From NCBI RefSeq assembly GCF_001649575.2, contig NC_051441.1, positions 16,991,295 to 17,055,294 on the forward strand: DNA of 64,000 nucleotides. The letters run 5' to 3'. Within the stretch, counting starts at the first letter, position 1; every line of letters begins with the position of its first letter. Below are positions 1 through 11,272 of this stretch, one piece after another. A model generated the notes under the pieces. That model was not told the DNA's origin. It worked only from the letters and a program-made list of their open reading frames with translations, and made no database searches. This stretch comes from Kryptolebias marmoratus (lineage: Eukaryota; Chordata; Actinopteri; Cyprinodontiformes; Rivulidae). Made by a program: the position numbers and the translations under genes.

Positions 1-1796
1 CCATATGAAGTCACTGGCTCATCTCTGCGATCCATGTCTCCATTTTGTCATGCCTGCTTTTGTCTGCTGACCCGGTGGTGTCAACAGGTTGTTGTGCCAG
101 CGGAGACATAAGCTACAGTGACATGGTAAGTCCGGCGGCCACAGCTGAAGCTCTTCTTTCCGCTCCGTCTCATTACAGCTCAAAGGGAAGATATGGCAGG
201 GAACAGTCCACTCCCATTTAAAAATGCACTCGTCCATGAACCAAAAAAAAAACATTGTACACCACATACGTCTAGACAGACTTTCCCTACTCTTTGCTTT
301 CTTAATCTCTACGTTGCAAACTGCACTTGCCTTTGAGCGCCACCTCAAACATCCTCAAAACCTGTGATAATTTTTCTAAAGCAATCCACCTGTCTTCCTG
401 CTGCATTACATTTTATTTGTTTGGGTTTAATACACCAAAAGATGCAGGCAGCAGGAAGTCAAGAGATTCAAGGACCTGTGTGTGTGTGTGTGTGGCGATA
501 CAGTATTCTTCATTAAGCGCATAAGTGCACCCGGCTGTAGGGAGGAGCAAAATTTTTGTGGCGGACGTTTAAATGGATTTCCCCGGGCACGAGTCAAGAG
601 TGTTTCTCTCCTGGGATCCTTCTCCTGGCTGCACCAGTGCCCCGGAGAGCGAGGTCTGGGCTGCTCTTAGGCTGTGTCTCCAAACGGATTTGTGTCTGCC
701 TAATGGACTGAGACAATGGAGTGGCAAAAATACGATCGAGGAGGATCAGAGGAAAGGAGAAATAGAGACACGTGGGAAAGAAGAGTAATTGAGATAGTGG
801 GAAGAGAATGAGATCGGGCGGAAAAAATTGTGCTTTGAGCGAAAGCGGCTGGGAAAGGAGAGGTGGCACTCGGTTGGAGATTTTTGATCGGATCAGGTTT
901 CAGATGGGTCTGTCTGTGAAGGTGTTGAACAGATGAGAGTAGAGGGTATGAGGAGGAACGAAGAAATTTTGTTCAAAGCAAAAAAAGAACAGCTAAAAAT
1001 AGGTATTAAGGTGTTAGATGTTATCGGATAAAATAGCAAAAAGGGAGATAATTATTCTCTTTCTTGTGAACATCAGACATTAAGAAAAAAAAACAGAAGA
1101 CAAAATATTTCAAAAGTTGCAAAACTTAAGAAAAAGTAGGTCGTGGCTATTTGCTTGTTTTCATGAGTAAGCATCTCAAGAAAATGGACTTACAAAAGAT
1201 GTGAAATGGGGATTGGCATGTGAGGTGTTTATCCTTCTCACACAAACACATACAAATATGTGTGCACCTGTCGAGACTGAAGGCCGAACGTTGCTATTTC
1301 AGTTGACACGACAACCCCTCCTTTGTCATTACACATCTGAGGAAACAGGGTAACATGGAGCAACACAGAAAAAACGGAGAGGACGACATTTTGATTTTTA
1401 CTGAGGGCTGAGGAGGAGAAGAATTCAACGGACTAATACAAGATAATTCCATAAAGTGTACTCTCCGGAGCGGTCTAATGTGGTGCTGCACAAAGAGTCA
1501 GGTTGAATCATGATCAGAATATTATGTTTTTTGCTCTCACACACACACGCAGCTTTTTTATGTGTTTGGTAATGAAAGCTAAGCACACCATTGCATCCTA
1601 GAGGGAAATACTGTGCAGAGCTCAGGTCATTAAATAGCAAACCAAAGGGTCCAGATCTTAGATGTCTACATATTCAGTTGAATAAATATATGGACTAATC
1701 AACAAACGACCACTCACAAACAGGCCTTGTTTTAAAGTTACGATACACTTTTAGATTCCACATTAAACAAGATACAGTGAGACCCAGTTAAAAATA
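1..1796. other. non-coding, presumed 5' part of a grin2b intron
   Basis: Several short open frames occur on both strands, but none resembles a known protein or has convincing coding features. A short TG run sits at about 476-494. I did not find the exon expected upstream (GluN2B residues 1-137, with signal peptide) here or anywhere in 1-38062, so the 5' end of the gene is probably outside the window. Confidence 0.5.
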
Positions 1797-2290
1797 ATTA
1801 AAGGCCAGCACTCTTTGAAGGAGATCATATCGCCCCTTAATGCCAAAGTTTAAAGTAAAATGATTTTATGCCAACAGGTGACCGATTTTTAGCCAGTTTG
1901 GTCAAACTTTGTTGGTGATGTTGTGCTTGACTTCACACAATTTTATCTGATCTTGTGAGATGTGTTAGCACCCAGAGTATGTGTTGGGGATGATCCTCAG
2001 TTACTACCACATCAAACTTTAGCTCAACCCTGTTTGTTAGCAAAATATCTCATGAACCACCTGACTGATTTTAATGAAACTTTCAGGAATCAATAGATGT
2101 ACATCTATAACTGATTAACTTTTGCAGTCAACCCAATTCAAGATGACCACCATAGTCATTATAAAACATAAATGGCTATAACTCAGTCAATTTTACTGAT
2201 ATTGTGTAAAAATGTGAAATGATATTAACTAAGGATTATTCACAACACAGGCTTATGTGACATCTTTTGAACAATGTCATGCATGTGACA
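1797..2290 (-). repeat. dispersed repeat family A, copy 1 (rearranged)
   Basis: The 1797-2030 part reads in reverse orientation (AAGGCCAGCACTCTTTGAAG, then TCATATCGCC). From about 2035 the TTAGCAAAATATCTCATGAA module reads in forward orientation. The copy is therefore two arms head to head. The same modules recur at 3480, 4900, 12855, 22915, 27835, 29440, 45640 and 61055. Confidence 0.65.
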
Positions 2291-2599
2291 CAGTCAGAAA
2301 TTCTTCTCAGTCTGTTCATGACTCTCTACCCGTATTTTATCTATCTTCTGTGCTTAACAGAGTTGCAAAAACACTGCTGCTTCTAAAAATTTGGACAAAA
2401 AAGACTGGAGAAAAGCTATGATGCAACTCAGAGTACAAACAAATTACGTGAAAATTGCTAAAAAGTTAACTAATAAAAATCCCTAGTTTTTGAATTTTGG
2501 TTCAACAGAATTATTTTAAAACACAAACTCATGAAGCTGGTCCTGACAAAAAGAATGTTACCTCTAGAAAGTACTGAAAGTGATTTGCCCACAGGGACA

Positions 2600-3478
2600 T
2601 GTTGAACTAAGGTGTGTCCTGTAATCAGCATCACAGGTGTCATCAGTCTGCCTGTTTAAAGGGTGAAAAGTAGTCACAGGGCTGTTTGGTTTCATGGTGT
2701 GTATCACACTAAACATGGAGCACAAAAAGCTAGGGACCGAGTTGTCTCAGGAGCGTAAAAAGAACATTCTTGACAGCATGTTAAAGGTAAAGGCTTTAAG
2801 ACCATCTCCCAGCAGCTCCATGTTCATGTGACTACAGCTGCACAGATTATTTAGAAGTCTAAGGTCCACAGGACTGGAGCCAATGTCCCTATACGTGGCC
2901 GCAAGAGGAAAATTGATGACTATTTGAAGAGAGGGATAATATGAATGATAACCAAAGAGCCCAGAACAACTTCCAAAGAGATCAGAGGTCAAGGTACATC
3001 AGTGTCAGATCACACCATCAGTCACTGTTTGAGCCAAAGTGGACTTAATGAAAGACGACTGTGGAGGACACCAAATCATAAAAAAGACAAAATGCATATT
3101 GAGAAGCTACAAAACTTCTAGGAGAATGTCCTTTAGATAGGTGGGACAAAACTGGACCTTTCTGGCAATAATTCAGATCCGCTCTATGTTCACAGACCCT
3201 AAAATGAGGCATGCAAAGCAAAGACCACTGTACCTGCAGTGAAACATGGAGGAGGCTCGGTTCTGTTCAGGGTGTCTTAGATCTGTTCAGGGTACAATAA
3301 AAACTCAAGACTATCAAGGCATTCTGGAGCAAAATGTGCTGCCCATGTCAGAAAGCATGGTCTCAGGCATAGATAATGGGCCCTCCAACAGGATAATGAC
3401 CCAAAACACAACTAGAAACAACAAGAATGGCTCAGAACAAGACATTGGACTGTTCTGAAGTGGCCTTCTGAGGCCTTG
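2600..3478 (+). pseudogene. decayed Tc1-like transposase gene (DNA transposon relic)
   Basis: This is a relic of a fish Tc1-like transposon on the + strand, broken by stops and deletions. Visible pieces in order: a helix-turn-helix region around 2750-2900; a TSKEIRG-type segment near 2970; CLSQSGL-like residues near 3030; a KHGGGSVLF motif at about 3241-3270; a GILEQNVLP stretch near 3320; and the catalytic-type motif QQDNDPKH at 3386-3409, followed directly by a stop. The match ends at WPS near 3475, so the SPDLNPIE part with the last acidic residue is missing. No intact frame exceeds 70 codons. I infer an old, immobile insertion in the intron. Confidence 0.85.
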
Positions 3479-3479
3479 C

Positions 3480-3690
3480 TCCGCCTTGTGACCTTGTGTA
3501 GGTCACGAGGGTATATAACCTTCGTATGATATGAGATTGACCATAACATTATTTTCAAGGTTTGACCAAGATGGCTTCAACTTCAGAACTTCTTAGCATA
3601 AGATGATCTGAGTCTAAAACTCTGGCATGAAAGGTGACGGGCGATATGCATTCTTTCAAGGAATGCTAGGCCTTTAATTCAACATGTGAA
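3480..3690 (+). repeat. dispersed repeat family A, copy 2 (terminal part)
   Basis: The terminal third of family A directly abuts the Tc1 relic. It ends with a near-palindrome GCATTCTTTCAAGGAATGC (3648-3666) followed by TAGGCCTTTAAT. The adjoining strip GTCTAAAACTCTGGCATGAA is shared with copies at 27.8 kb and 45.6 kb. Confidence 0.65.
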
Positions 3691-4899
3691 ATAAGAACAC
3701 ATTACACAAGGCTTACAAAGTTAAAGCATGCAACACATCCTTCACTCAATAGCCCTTATTCACTTTGATCATTTCCTCCTGAGGATGGAGCTGAACTGTA
3801 GCAGTAGCTCAGCAATATAAAAAGTGTAACTACAGCTGCCACACCCGTTCCATGTCTGCATACAGCTAAGGGAAGCGGTTCTGTAGTTGCTGTGAAAAAA
3901 AAAGTGAACTTATAAAAGCCTGAAAAGTGTGTGAGTTGAATAGATGGAAGGAATGGAAGGAGGAAGCCAGGCGGCTCCAGCATTAACAAGAAATGAAGAA
4001 GAAGGAGGAGGAAGGGAAGGGTGAGAGATGGATGGAGGCAAAGGGCACTCACATCTATATCAATGAATGAGATCAGTGTGGGAGGGTTGGACGGTAAGTA
4101 AGAGGATGAGTGCACTCAGAGCATGACTGAGGAGAGAGGGAGAGAAGGAAAAGAGTGACACAGAGTGTGTGTTTGCAGCAGGTGTGTTGCCATCTATCTG
4201 TAGCTGATGGTGCTTTAAAAACAGAAGCTGCCTCTTGGAAATCACAGCCTAAATGGAAGCGGGCTGAAGAAGGAGAGAAAGATGGATAAAGGCACAGCTG
4301 CACCCACATCTGTGAAAGACAAGAGCAGATAAAGGAGGAGGAAGAGCTGGAGAAGGCAAAATTACTCACCCAGCAGTTTAACAGTGTGTGTGTATGTGTG
4401 TTTGAGTATTTGTTTGTGTGTTTCATTACCTAGCCAACATGCTGTCATTCTTTCTTCCGTCACGGTTTTAAGCTCCAGGAAGCTTGATACTGTTGGACGC
4501 CCGTAATCGTTGCGATCTAAAGCTTTGGTTAATGCTTTCTCCCCAGCTTGTCTAGAAGGTATGGCTTTGTCGTGGTACAAATAGCTGTAGTTGTCATTGA
4601 TCACCCCAGGGCCAATGCACAATAAGTACAGGGAGCTAATCCATAAGAGGAGGCTGCCGCTGTAGATCGGCAGAGAGATAACATCCACTTGTGCATAGGA
4701 TTCAAATGTAGGATAGTCAGCAATTAATTGGAAAAAAACAAAAGCAGCCAACTCCGATGACCTGAGAGTAAAAAAAGTAGGAATAACTTTTGCAATCTGG
4801 CAACAAATGCAGGCAGCACACAAAAAGAAGCCACAGACCCACACATATACAGTATATAAAGCGAAACGATGATTACCCTCCCTTTCTATGTGTGTATGT
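3691..4899. other. non-coding intron, includes an unassigned 160-codon antisense frame
   Basis: 4,362-4,844 on the minus strand is open for 160 codons. The translation begins with a Cys-rich hydrophobic stretch and shows no family motif that I know. It overlaps other frames and ends in CA-repeat-encoded Thr-His residues. I see no splice or promoter support and regard it as chance. Confidence 0.4.
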
Positions 4900-5290
4900 T
4901 TGTTTGTCTTTCATGAACCAGTGGATGGATTTGATGGAAATCTAAGAAATCAATCTTTTGGTGTACAGCTACAACTGATTAACTTTTAGAATCAACCCCG
5001 ATAAAAATGTCAAAATGGCCACCACAACCAAGCAAACACAAAAATTGGCTAGAAGGCAGTCATTTTTACAGATAGAGTGCTAAAATTTGGCGTGGTAGTA
5101 GCTGAGGCTGAGTCACAACACTTTTTGAAGCGATACAACTAACGCTAACACATCTTGCAAACTCTCGCAGTATCACATGAGACTGTATCTAACGTCGTTT
5201 ACAAGGTTTGACCGAAACTGCTATTAAATGATCTTAGTTTAAAACTTAATTTTATAAATGCACATAGGTTGGAAGGTCTTGTGTAAAAAT
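4900..5290 (+). repeat. dispersed repeat family A, copy 3
   Basis: The forward module starts with TTTCATGAACCAGTGGATGG, followed by CAACTGATTAACTTTTAGA and a GGCCACC strip. A degraded tail (GATCTTAGTTTAAAACTT) is present, but the terminal palindrome is lost. Confidence 0.6.
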
Positions 5291-6438
5291 TTTAAACATT
5301 GAATGGAGTAAAACCCATCAGGTGGCGTAAACTGAAGCTTTTGTTCTCAGGTTCTCCCACACACAAACACAAAAATCTGACATCTTCTCGTGCTTTTGGC
5401 AGTCTTGTTCTGGAAAATCACCAACAGCACGATACAATCAGTTAACTTTTGCCCAAAATCACTCAGGCTTTTTTTTTTTTAACTTTTATTTTGCTTTGTT
5501 TCAAACATGGTCATTTGCCTGTGAGTGTTCGAGCTCTTTGTGAGGAGAAGGTGAGCAGTTTCAGCCATCCCTGCTTCTGTGTGTTTGTGCTAATTTCTCA
5601 GAGGAAACAGGCTCAATGATAGTGTAGAACTGCTGTTGGATAATTGCTGTGGATGAGTGTGTGTGTGTGTAAGCCATTTGGACCATTTAATCACTGCACA
5701 TGGGTGAACTCAGTGGAGCAATTCATGTCTATACTTCTTTTTTTTTTTACAGCAACAAGTTCCCCCCTCGTCTTCAGTATTTCATCACAGTTAAAAGAAA
5801 CAATCCTTCACAATTTCTGGAGGCATTGTTTTCTCTCTAGAGAAGACTGCCTAAAGTTCTCTCGAGGTTTTTATTCCAGTGGGTCCAAGAAAAAAGTGTC
5901 TGCATTTAAATTCGCAATTACAGTAATGTCCTACAATAGCACCTATTGTTGCAGTAATCACAGAGGTCCTGTTCTCTATTAAAGTAATGTGCCGTTCAGC
6001 TTGGCAGCACTGTGTCCTTGCTAAAACAGACACAATTAAGAGCATTTGTAAATGATAAGAGAATTAAAAGTGAATGTTTCTGTGCCACAGTCTATCTGCG
6101 TTTCTCATTGTGCCGTCTTTTTTTTTTTAGCCTCCTTTCCACCCCCATCTATCTTTCTATTTGTTCCAGTTTCTTTCAGATCCCCTTGTAATGGTTTGCT
6201 TTAATTATGATTTCTGCACTGATATAATTTTTTCATTCTCCTTTGTTTGGTTTTGGACTTTGGTGCATCTGTTTTACCGTTTGTCCGCCTGTAGCCAAAT
6301 CAAATTTATTTGTGTAGATAAATTATGTTGTCAAGACTTTAATAAGCCGTCATAGATGGAAAAAGATGGTTGTGTATTGCACACAGTTAGGTTTAGCAAA
6401 GTGTTAGCTGACGTAGATACATCTTTACATACAGTATG
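5291..6438. other. non-coding intron, no recognised element
   Basis: AT-rich sequence with poly-T runs (5468-5480, 5739-5749, 6118-6129). A 112-codon open frame at 5644-5982 has no recognisable motif. Confidence 0.4.
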
Positions 6439-6651
6439 TATACAGTGCCTGTAAAAACTGTTCACTCTTTTGGATGTTTTATCTTTTTATTACTATTATA
6501 AATCAGTCAAGGTTAATATAAATTGGCTTTTTTGACAAAATAAAATAAAAAAAAAACATATCAATGACAAAGTGAAATACAATTTCTCTAAGGTAATGCC
6601 AAGTAAATCAAAATATGTAATGTAAAATAAGTGACTGCATAAATATTCTAC
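6439..6651 (+). mobile_element. Tc1/mariner-type element end (fragment)
   Basis: Starts after a TA dinucleotide with CAGTGCCTGTAAAAA, then a TTTGGATGTTTTATCTTTTT strip and GTGAAATACAATTTCTCTAA. This strip order matches a common fish Tc1-type element as I remember it. It contains no transposase frame. The right end runs into family C sequence. Confidence 0.55.
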
Positions 6652-7205
6652 ATTTTATCGTAGGCACATTGTTTTGTTGTCTACCTCCACCTCATCGTAC
6701 CCGCCTCGGCCCACTTGGTACCCACCTTCGCAGCCACCCCCACGTTTATGATTTATTCTACTGGACTACATTTTTGAAATGAAGACAGTCAGATTTGGAC
6801 CCTAATAATTATTATTACCTCTGCCAAGGAGATTATGTTTTCAGTAGTGTTCATTCCTTAGTCCCTCTGTTGGCAAGATTACTTAAAGGCTAATGAACAA
6901 ATTTTAATCAATTTTCAGGAATTTTTTTTACAAAAATCAAGTGGTTAAATTTGAGTGGTGATCCAGATCATGATCTGGACTTTGAGGACTGTAGTCTCGG
7001 ATGTTTTCTGTCATAGGAGGGCTCCCGTGCAGGTGTCGATTTGCCCGTCACAACTATTTTGAGAGAAAATTTGTCACACCATGTTTCAATTCAAGTTACA
7101 AGGCTGCAAGCGTCTGCAACTGACTTGAGGAAACAACCGTCACAAATGTTATGAGACATTTTGGAGACCCATCTTTAGAGTCGTGTTCACTAACTTGTCA
7201 CAGCC
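6652..7205 (+). repeat. dispersed repeat family C, copy 1
   Basis: Shares strips with two other places. GTACCCACCTTCGCAGCCAC and ATTTTTGAAATGAAGACA recur as the reverse complement near 48260-48420. TTTTGAGAGAAAATTTGTCA recurs near 48055 on the opposite strand. A degraded parallel copy lies at 26140-26560. No coding content; class unknown. Confidence 0.6.
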
Positions 7206-7343
7206 TAGTGAGATATTACCTTAGAAAGTGTTCAAGATGTCAAGGGAGTGCTCTTGCATATGGCCAATTTTAATTAGTATGACCTGGAAATTTCTTAGCA
7301 TGTAACTTTGCAGATATCTTTTGGCTTTAGTGGGACATAGAGT

Positions 7344-7590
7344 GTCACGAGGGAGGACCCAAACACAGACAAGAGGCAGGTAGAAAATCAAAAGAACTTT
7401 TATATAAAAAAGTAACAAAAGGTGCTGCAGAACACACTGACACTAGGAGTAGGCACTGGGACAAAACACACAAAATAATATTGCATGGAACAGAGTAAAA
7501 AAGCGAAATACCGACCAGAATGATCATCTGTGTGAAAGTCAGACGTGCACACGCAGCAAACTAAAGAAGAAAACTTGTGTCTGTTGTAAC
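7344..7590 (-). mobile_element. possible antisense LTR fragment
   Basis: Begins TGTCACGAGGGAGGACCCAA, which parallels the reverse complement of the end of the solo LTR at 43.9 kb (TGTCATGAC, then a GAACCCAGAACGCAGAC strip). No second end or target duplication could be fixed, so the boundaries are approximate. Confidence 0.35.
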
Positions 7591-8969
7591 ACAACTAGCT
7601 TTCACCCAATCTTTTCACTGATTTGAACACATGAATCTAGATTCAGAAACACGTGTCCGAAAAGAAAAAAGATGTTTGATTTTCTGATTGAAATTTTCCA
7701 TCGCGAATCCCTTTTCACACTTCCTCATTGTCCTGGTTTAGTTAATGTTACGGCCCACAGTGTGTGTTCCCCTTTTTTCTCTACAGAGACAAGGAAAAAA
7801 AAAAAAAGGTGGTGAAAAACATCGAGAGTCCTAAATTTATGTGTCCTATTTTCCAGCCCTGTTGGTCTCAATTTACCCCGACCATTTAACTCGCTCTATA
7901 ACTTTCTCTTCTAAACCTCAGCCCCCCTGAGCTGCATGCGTTCACCTTCTCTGTATCATATTCTTGTTCTGGTCTCTTTCTTCTGCTTCACATCTGACTG
8001 CACTGCATGATTAGATATGGGACTGTTCTGACCATTCCATGGTTTTTTCTCTGTGCATTGTTACAAACCATCTAAGACTAAATGCTTATTGGATTTAAGC
8101 ATTTTTCAGGGGATGTGTTAGAGATGGACATGGCCAAGTCACGACATAAAGCTATGCAATTGATGCAAAAAGTCCCAATCTTTAAAATGCTTTTCAGACA
8201 ATAGTTAAACTCTAGACATTAGAGCATTAAAATGTAGTTGTTAAATAATAAGGGTTTCAAAAGGTGTTTGAAGATATGAAGATATGAAGATAAGTTAAAT
8301 ATGAAGTGAATAAAAACCCATTATTCCTCAGTGACACCATATTCCAATTTCTACCTAAAGTGTCCAGGAGTACAAGACCTCGAGTGATCAGAGACGAGTT
8401 AAAGAGGGGTAAAACACGACCTCTGCTGAATAAGATTCCTACTTGATTCAACAAGACCGGGTCAAGAAAGATCAGCAGGCAGGTTACAAAGGTTTGATGG
8501 AGACATGAAATGAGCGATTCTCCACGGAGCGGGCTGATGGGGGCCGAGCTGTATCACTGACTAGAGGCCACTTACAGTCAGACCCCAGCAAGATTGAAGA
8601 GAAACTCTAGTTTGGGTTGCCATAGTATCAGTAATGATGGCTTACTGTAGATGGGCCTTTTGTGGTTGAGGACAGACTGAAAATCATTTCCCAAACCTGA
8701 CGCTTTAAGAGGATGCTCTCTTCAAGTGCTGGTGGAGAAAAATGCTCCCACCATTCAAGGCCATGCTCTTTATGCAAAAGAATGTTTTCTAGCATGGAAC
8801 CAATATGCTGTGTACTCCATCTTGTTTGTTCTTGCCAGAAAGAACATGAGCGCAGTAAATAACAATAACAACCTGGCCCTTTCTGACTCCCCTCCTTTAT
8901 CCTTTTAAAGGCTGTTGAGAACTTTAAAACATTACAGTGAGGGAGAACATAATGTTTCTTTACTACACC
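7591..8969. other. non-coding intron, no recognised element
   Basis: No exon or repeat family recognised. A short tandem GATATGAA stretch occurs at 8272-8290. Confidence 0.4.
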
Positions 8970-8971
8970 AG

Positions 8972-9156
8972 CAATAGTTCAAATCTTTTGGAGTGGGGTT
9001 CTGTGGAGAGGTTATAAACAATCAATAGCTTACCTGTTGTGGATAGCTCTTTATAGTTTAAATTTGATTGGATCGAGGAGCTAGCATCTAGTCGGAGCTC
9101 AATCAAGACCAATAGATTACTGCCATCTTAAAACAACTTCCTCCATCCAATATTTT
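8972..9156 (+). mobile_element. fold-back MITE family B, copy 1 (left arm only)
   Basis: Left arm with AATAGTTCAAATCTTTTGGA, GTGGGGTTCTGTGGAGAGGT and the core strip CTTACCTGTTGTGGATAGCT. It ends where the L2-like tail begins. The right arm is absent. Confidence 0.75.
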
Positions 9157-9164
9157 TTATCCGT

Positions 9165-9292
9165 TTTTTTGTGGAGAGCTGGGGGCTGTAGTACACCCTG
9201 GACGGGTTCCAGGTCCATTACAGGGTCACACAAAGGCAAACAAGCGTATTCATTCTCTCACTCACACCTATTGATGCACCCGTTCATAAGGA
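9165..9292 (+). mobile_element. L2/SINE-type 3' tail fragment
   Basis: The string GTACACCCTGGACGGGTTCC, then CCATTACAGGGTCACACA and CTCACTCACACCTATTGATG, is the conserved 3' tail of fish L2-clade non-LTR elements as I know it. No reverse-transcriptase coding sequence is attached. Confidence 0.6.
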
Positions 9293-10490
9293 ATACAGGA
9301 CATTACTTATGAACTGCAGGATTCATCCCTCCATACTCCTGTGCAGGCAGCTCCATTTTTGTTAAGTCTCACTTCTCCTTTCTGTATTCTCACCTGTTTT
9401 GTGGCCTTTTTTTTTAGTTTTTCCAGTCTGTCCTCCTTCTTTATCCCTGCAGGTCATTCAGGTCTTACACCTTTCTTCAGCCTCCTTCTTCCTCCTCTTC
9501 ACCAGTCACATGTTCCCTCCCTTCTTCTGCCCTTTCCTAGCTTCTCTTTTACCACTGTTTCCTTTCCCCCATTTTCTCCGTTTTCCTGACACGATCATCC
9601 CCACCACTCAGTTATCTCCTTCTTTGACCTCCATCCTTTGCTCCGATCCCCCTTGTGGACCTTTCTCCAACGTTTTTATTAGTCTTATCTTCTCCTGCCT
9701 CTGCACAGATTTGGCGGAAAGGGAACGGACCTCTCTCTTTGCATAAGCTGAGATGAGTCAGTGCTTTTCTACGCAGCGTAGCGGTACAAACTCAGAGGAG
9801 ACAAAGAGAGTAAAAATTAGGACTAAAGTTAATTACTGCTCCACAGATTTCTCACGAGGGATAAAAATCCTCTCATCCTCCTCTTTAACCTTTAACACCA
9901 GCTTCCCCCCCACACCCCAAATAATTATTTTACGTCTGTCCACTTTGAAACCCCTGCCACTCTTCTTCCTGTTGACAGGCGGTGAGGCTCTCGTTAACAA
10001 ACTGTGACAGATTCTGTCCCAACAACACCCACTGTGTTCCTGTGAGGAAACAGTGGAGCCAGATTTCACGGCGTCCTCGCTGTAACAAATTGTAGATCAG
10101 CGCGTCAATCAAAGGTGATGAGAGGAGTTCTTTGTCATGCTTAAACCACTGCTGTTTCTATGCTGGTTCGTATTTATTAGATGTAAACAAAGGCGATCGC
10201 TTTTCTCATGTAAAAGCGTGTACAACCTGATCGAATATGGTTACATTTTATAAGGCCACCCCCTCCACTATTGCATAATTTTATTTATCAGAAGGCTTCC
10301 ACTTAACTTTTATTTTCCGTCTAACAATAATTTACTGGTTAACTTTTGGACCATGGGTTAAAATCTATTAAACTCTTAGTTACCAAACATCCTCAAATAG
10401 AAATAGAAGAAACCTTGAGAATAAATATCTGCTAGTAGTAAACTTTGTCTTATTTTATGTGCAAAGTAAACTTTTTTTAAATATGTCACA
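9293..10490. other. non-coding intron, pyrimidine-rich block
   Basis: 9340-9720 is strongly C/T-rich on the + strand. It produces spurious Leu/Pro/Ser/Phe-rich open frames (9341-9589, 9399-9746) without any domain. Nothing else is recognised. Confidence 0.45.
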
Positions 10491-10667
10491 TTAACCTCCT
10501 AGACCCCTACATCCACTTATGTGGACATCATTTTCCTCATAGACTGCATTATAAAAGATAAAAAAGATAAATCTTTGTTTTTACACTCATCTGGTCCCGA
10601 TCAGCCCAAATAACTAAGAGAAGTTAAAAATGCATACCATGCTAGAGTTTGGGTCTTAGGAGGTTAG
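10491..10667. mobile_element. short MITE with TTAA/CCTCCTA termini
   Basis: Left end TTAACCTCCTAGACCC (10491-10506) and right end GGGTCTTAGGAGGTTA (10651-10666) are inverted repeats with one gap. Just inside the left end is a palindromic CCACTTATGTGGACATCA. The element is about 177 bp and has no coding capacity. The TTAA at the left, TTAG at the right, fits a decayed TTAA target duplication of piggyBac type (inferred). Confidence 0.8.
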
Positions 10668-10683
10668 GAGGTAAAATATGTGA

Positions 10684-11272
10684 GGTGTGTTTATTTACTG
10701 TAATGTACAATCAACATCTTACCTGCTGGAGATAGTTCTTTGAACGACCTCAGTTTGGATAAACAGTTTAATTCTGACCAGATAGTCCGAGCGAGTCCAG
10801 GACCAAAATGGATTACTGCTGTCTTAAAACAGCTCCAATCTCAAATATTTCATAGCTATTCATGTGAATGCTATTTTTTTAAACCTTTTCTTTGTTGTTA
10901 ATTTCACATGAGAGTTTTTTTACTCAGCATTCTGTGATTAGTTGCAAGTAGCAGCTGTAGCATTTCAGGTGCAGCCACTTCCTGCAGGACTGTCATTGTA
11001 TTTTTTTGCCAGAATTATTGTGTGATACAAAACTGAAGGCAATGTAAAGGTTGAAGCTGTAAGATTTTGGAGATTGGAGTTCTAAGACTGCACTAATCTA
11101 CTTTGGTTTTGGCCCCGTTTGAGCTCGCTGTTAATTTTTTAATCCAGTCAGATTTAAACTTTGTTTCTCCAAACCGAGGCTGCTCAAAGAGCTATCTACA
11201 ACAGGTAAGATATTAATTGTTAATAACCTTTCTACAAAACCCCACTTCAAACTATCTAAACTATCACTTTAA
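10684..11272. mobile_element. fold-back MITE family B, copy 2 (near full length)
   Basis: The left arm carries CATCTTACCTGCTGGAGATA and GAACGACCTCAGTTTGGATA. The right arm carries the inverse strips AGAGCTATCTACAACAGGTA and AAACCCCACTTCAAACTATC, ending CTATCACTTTAA (11261-11272). The arms are long imperfect inverted repeats, so the transcript can fold into a hairpin. Confidence 0.8.

Noticed and set aside
4362..4844. 160-codon minus-strand open frame
   Set aside because: No recognisable domain, no splice or promoter context, ends in microsatellite-encoded residues.
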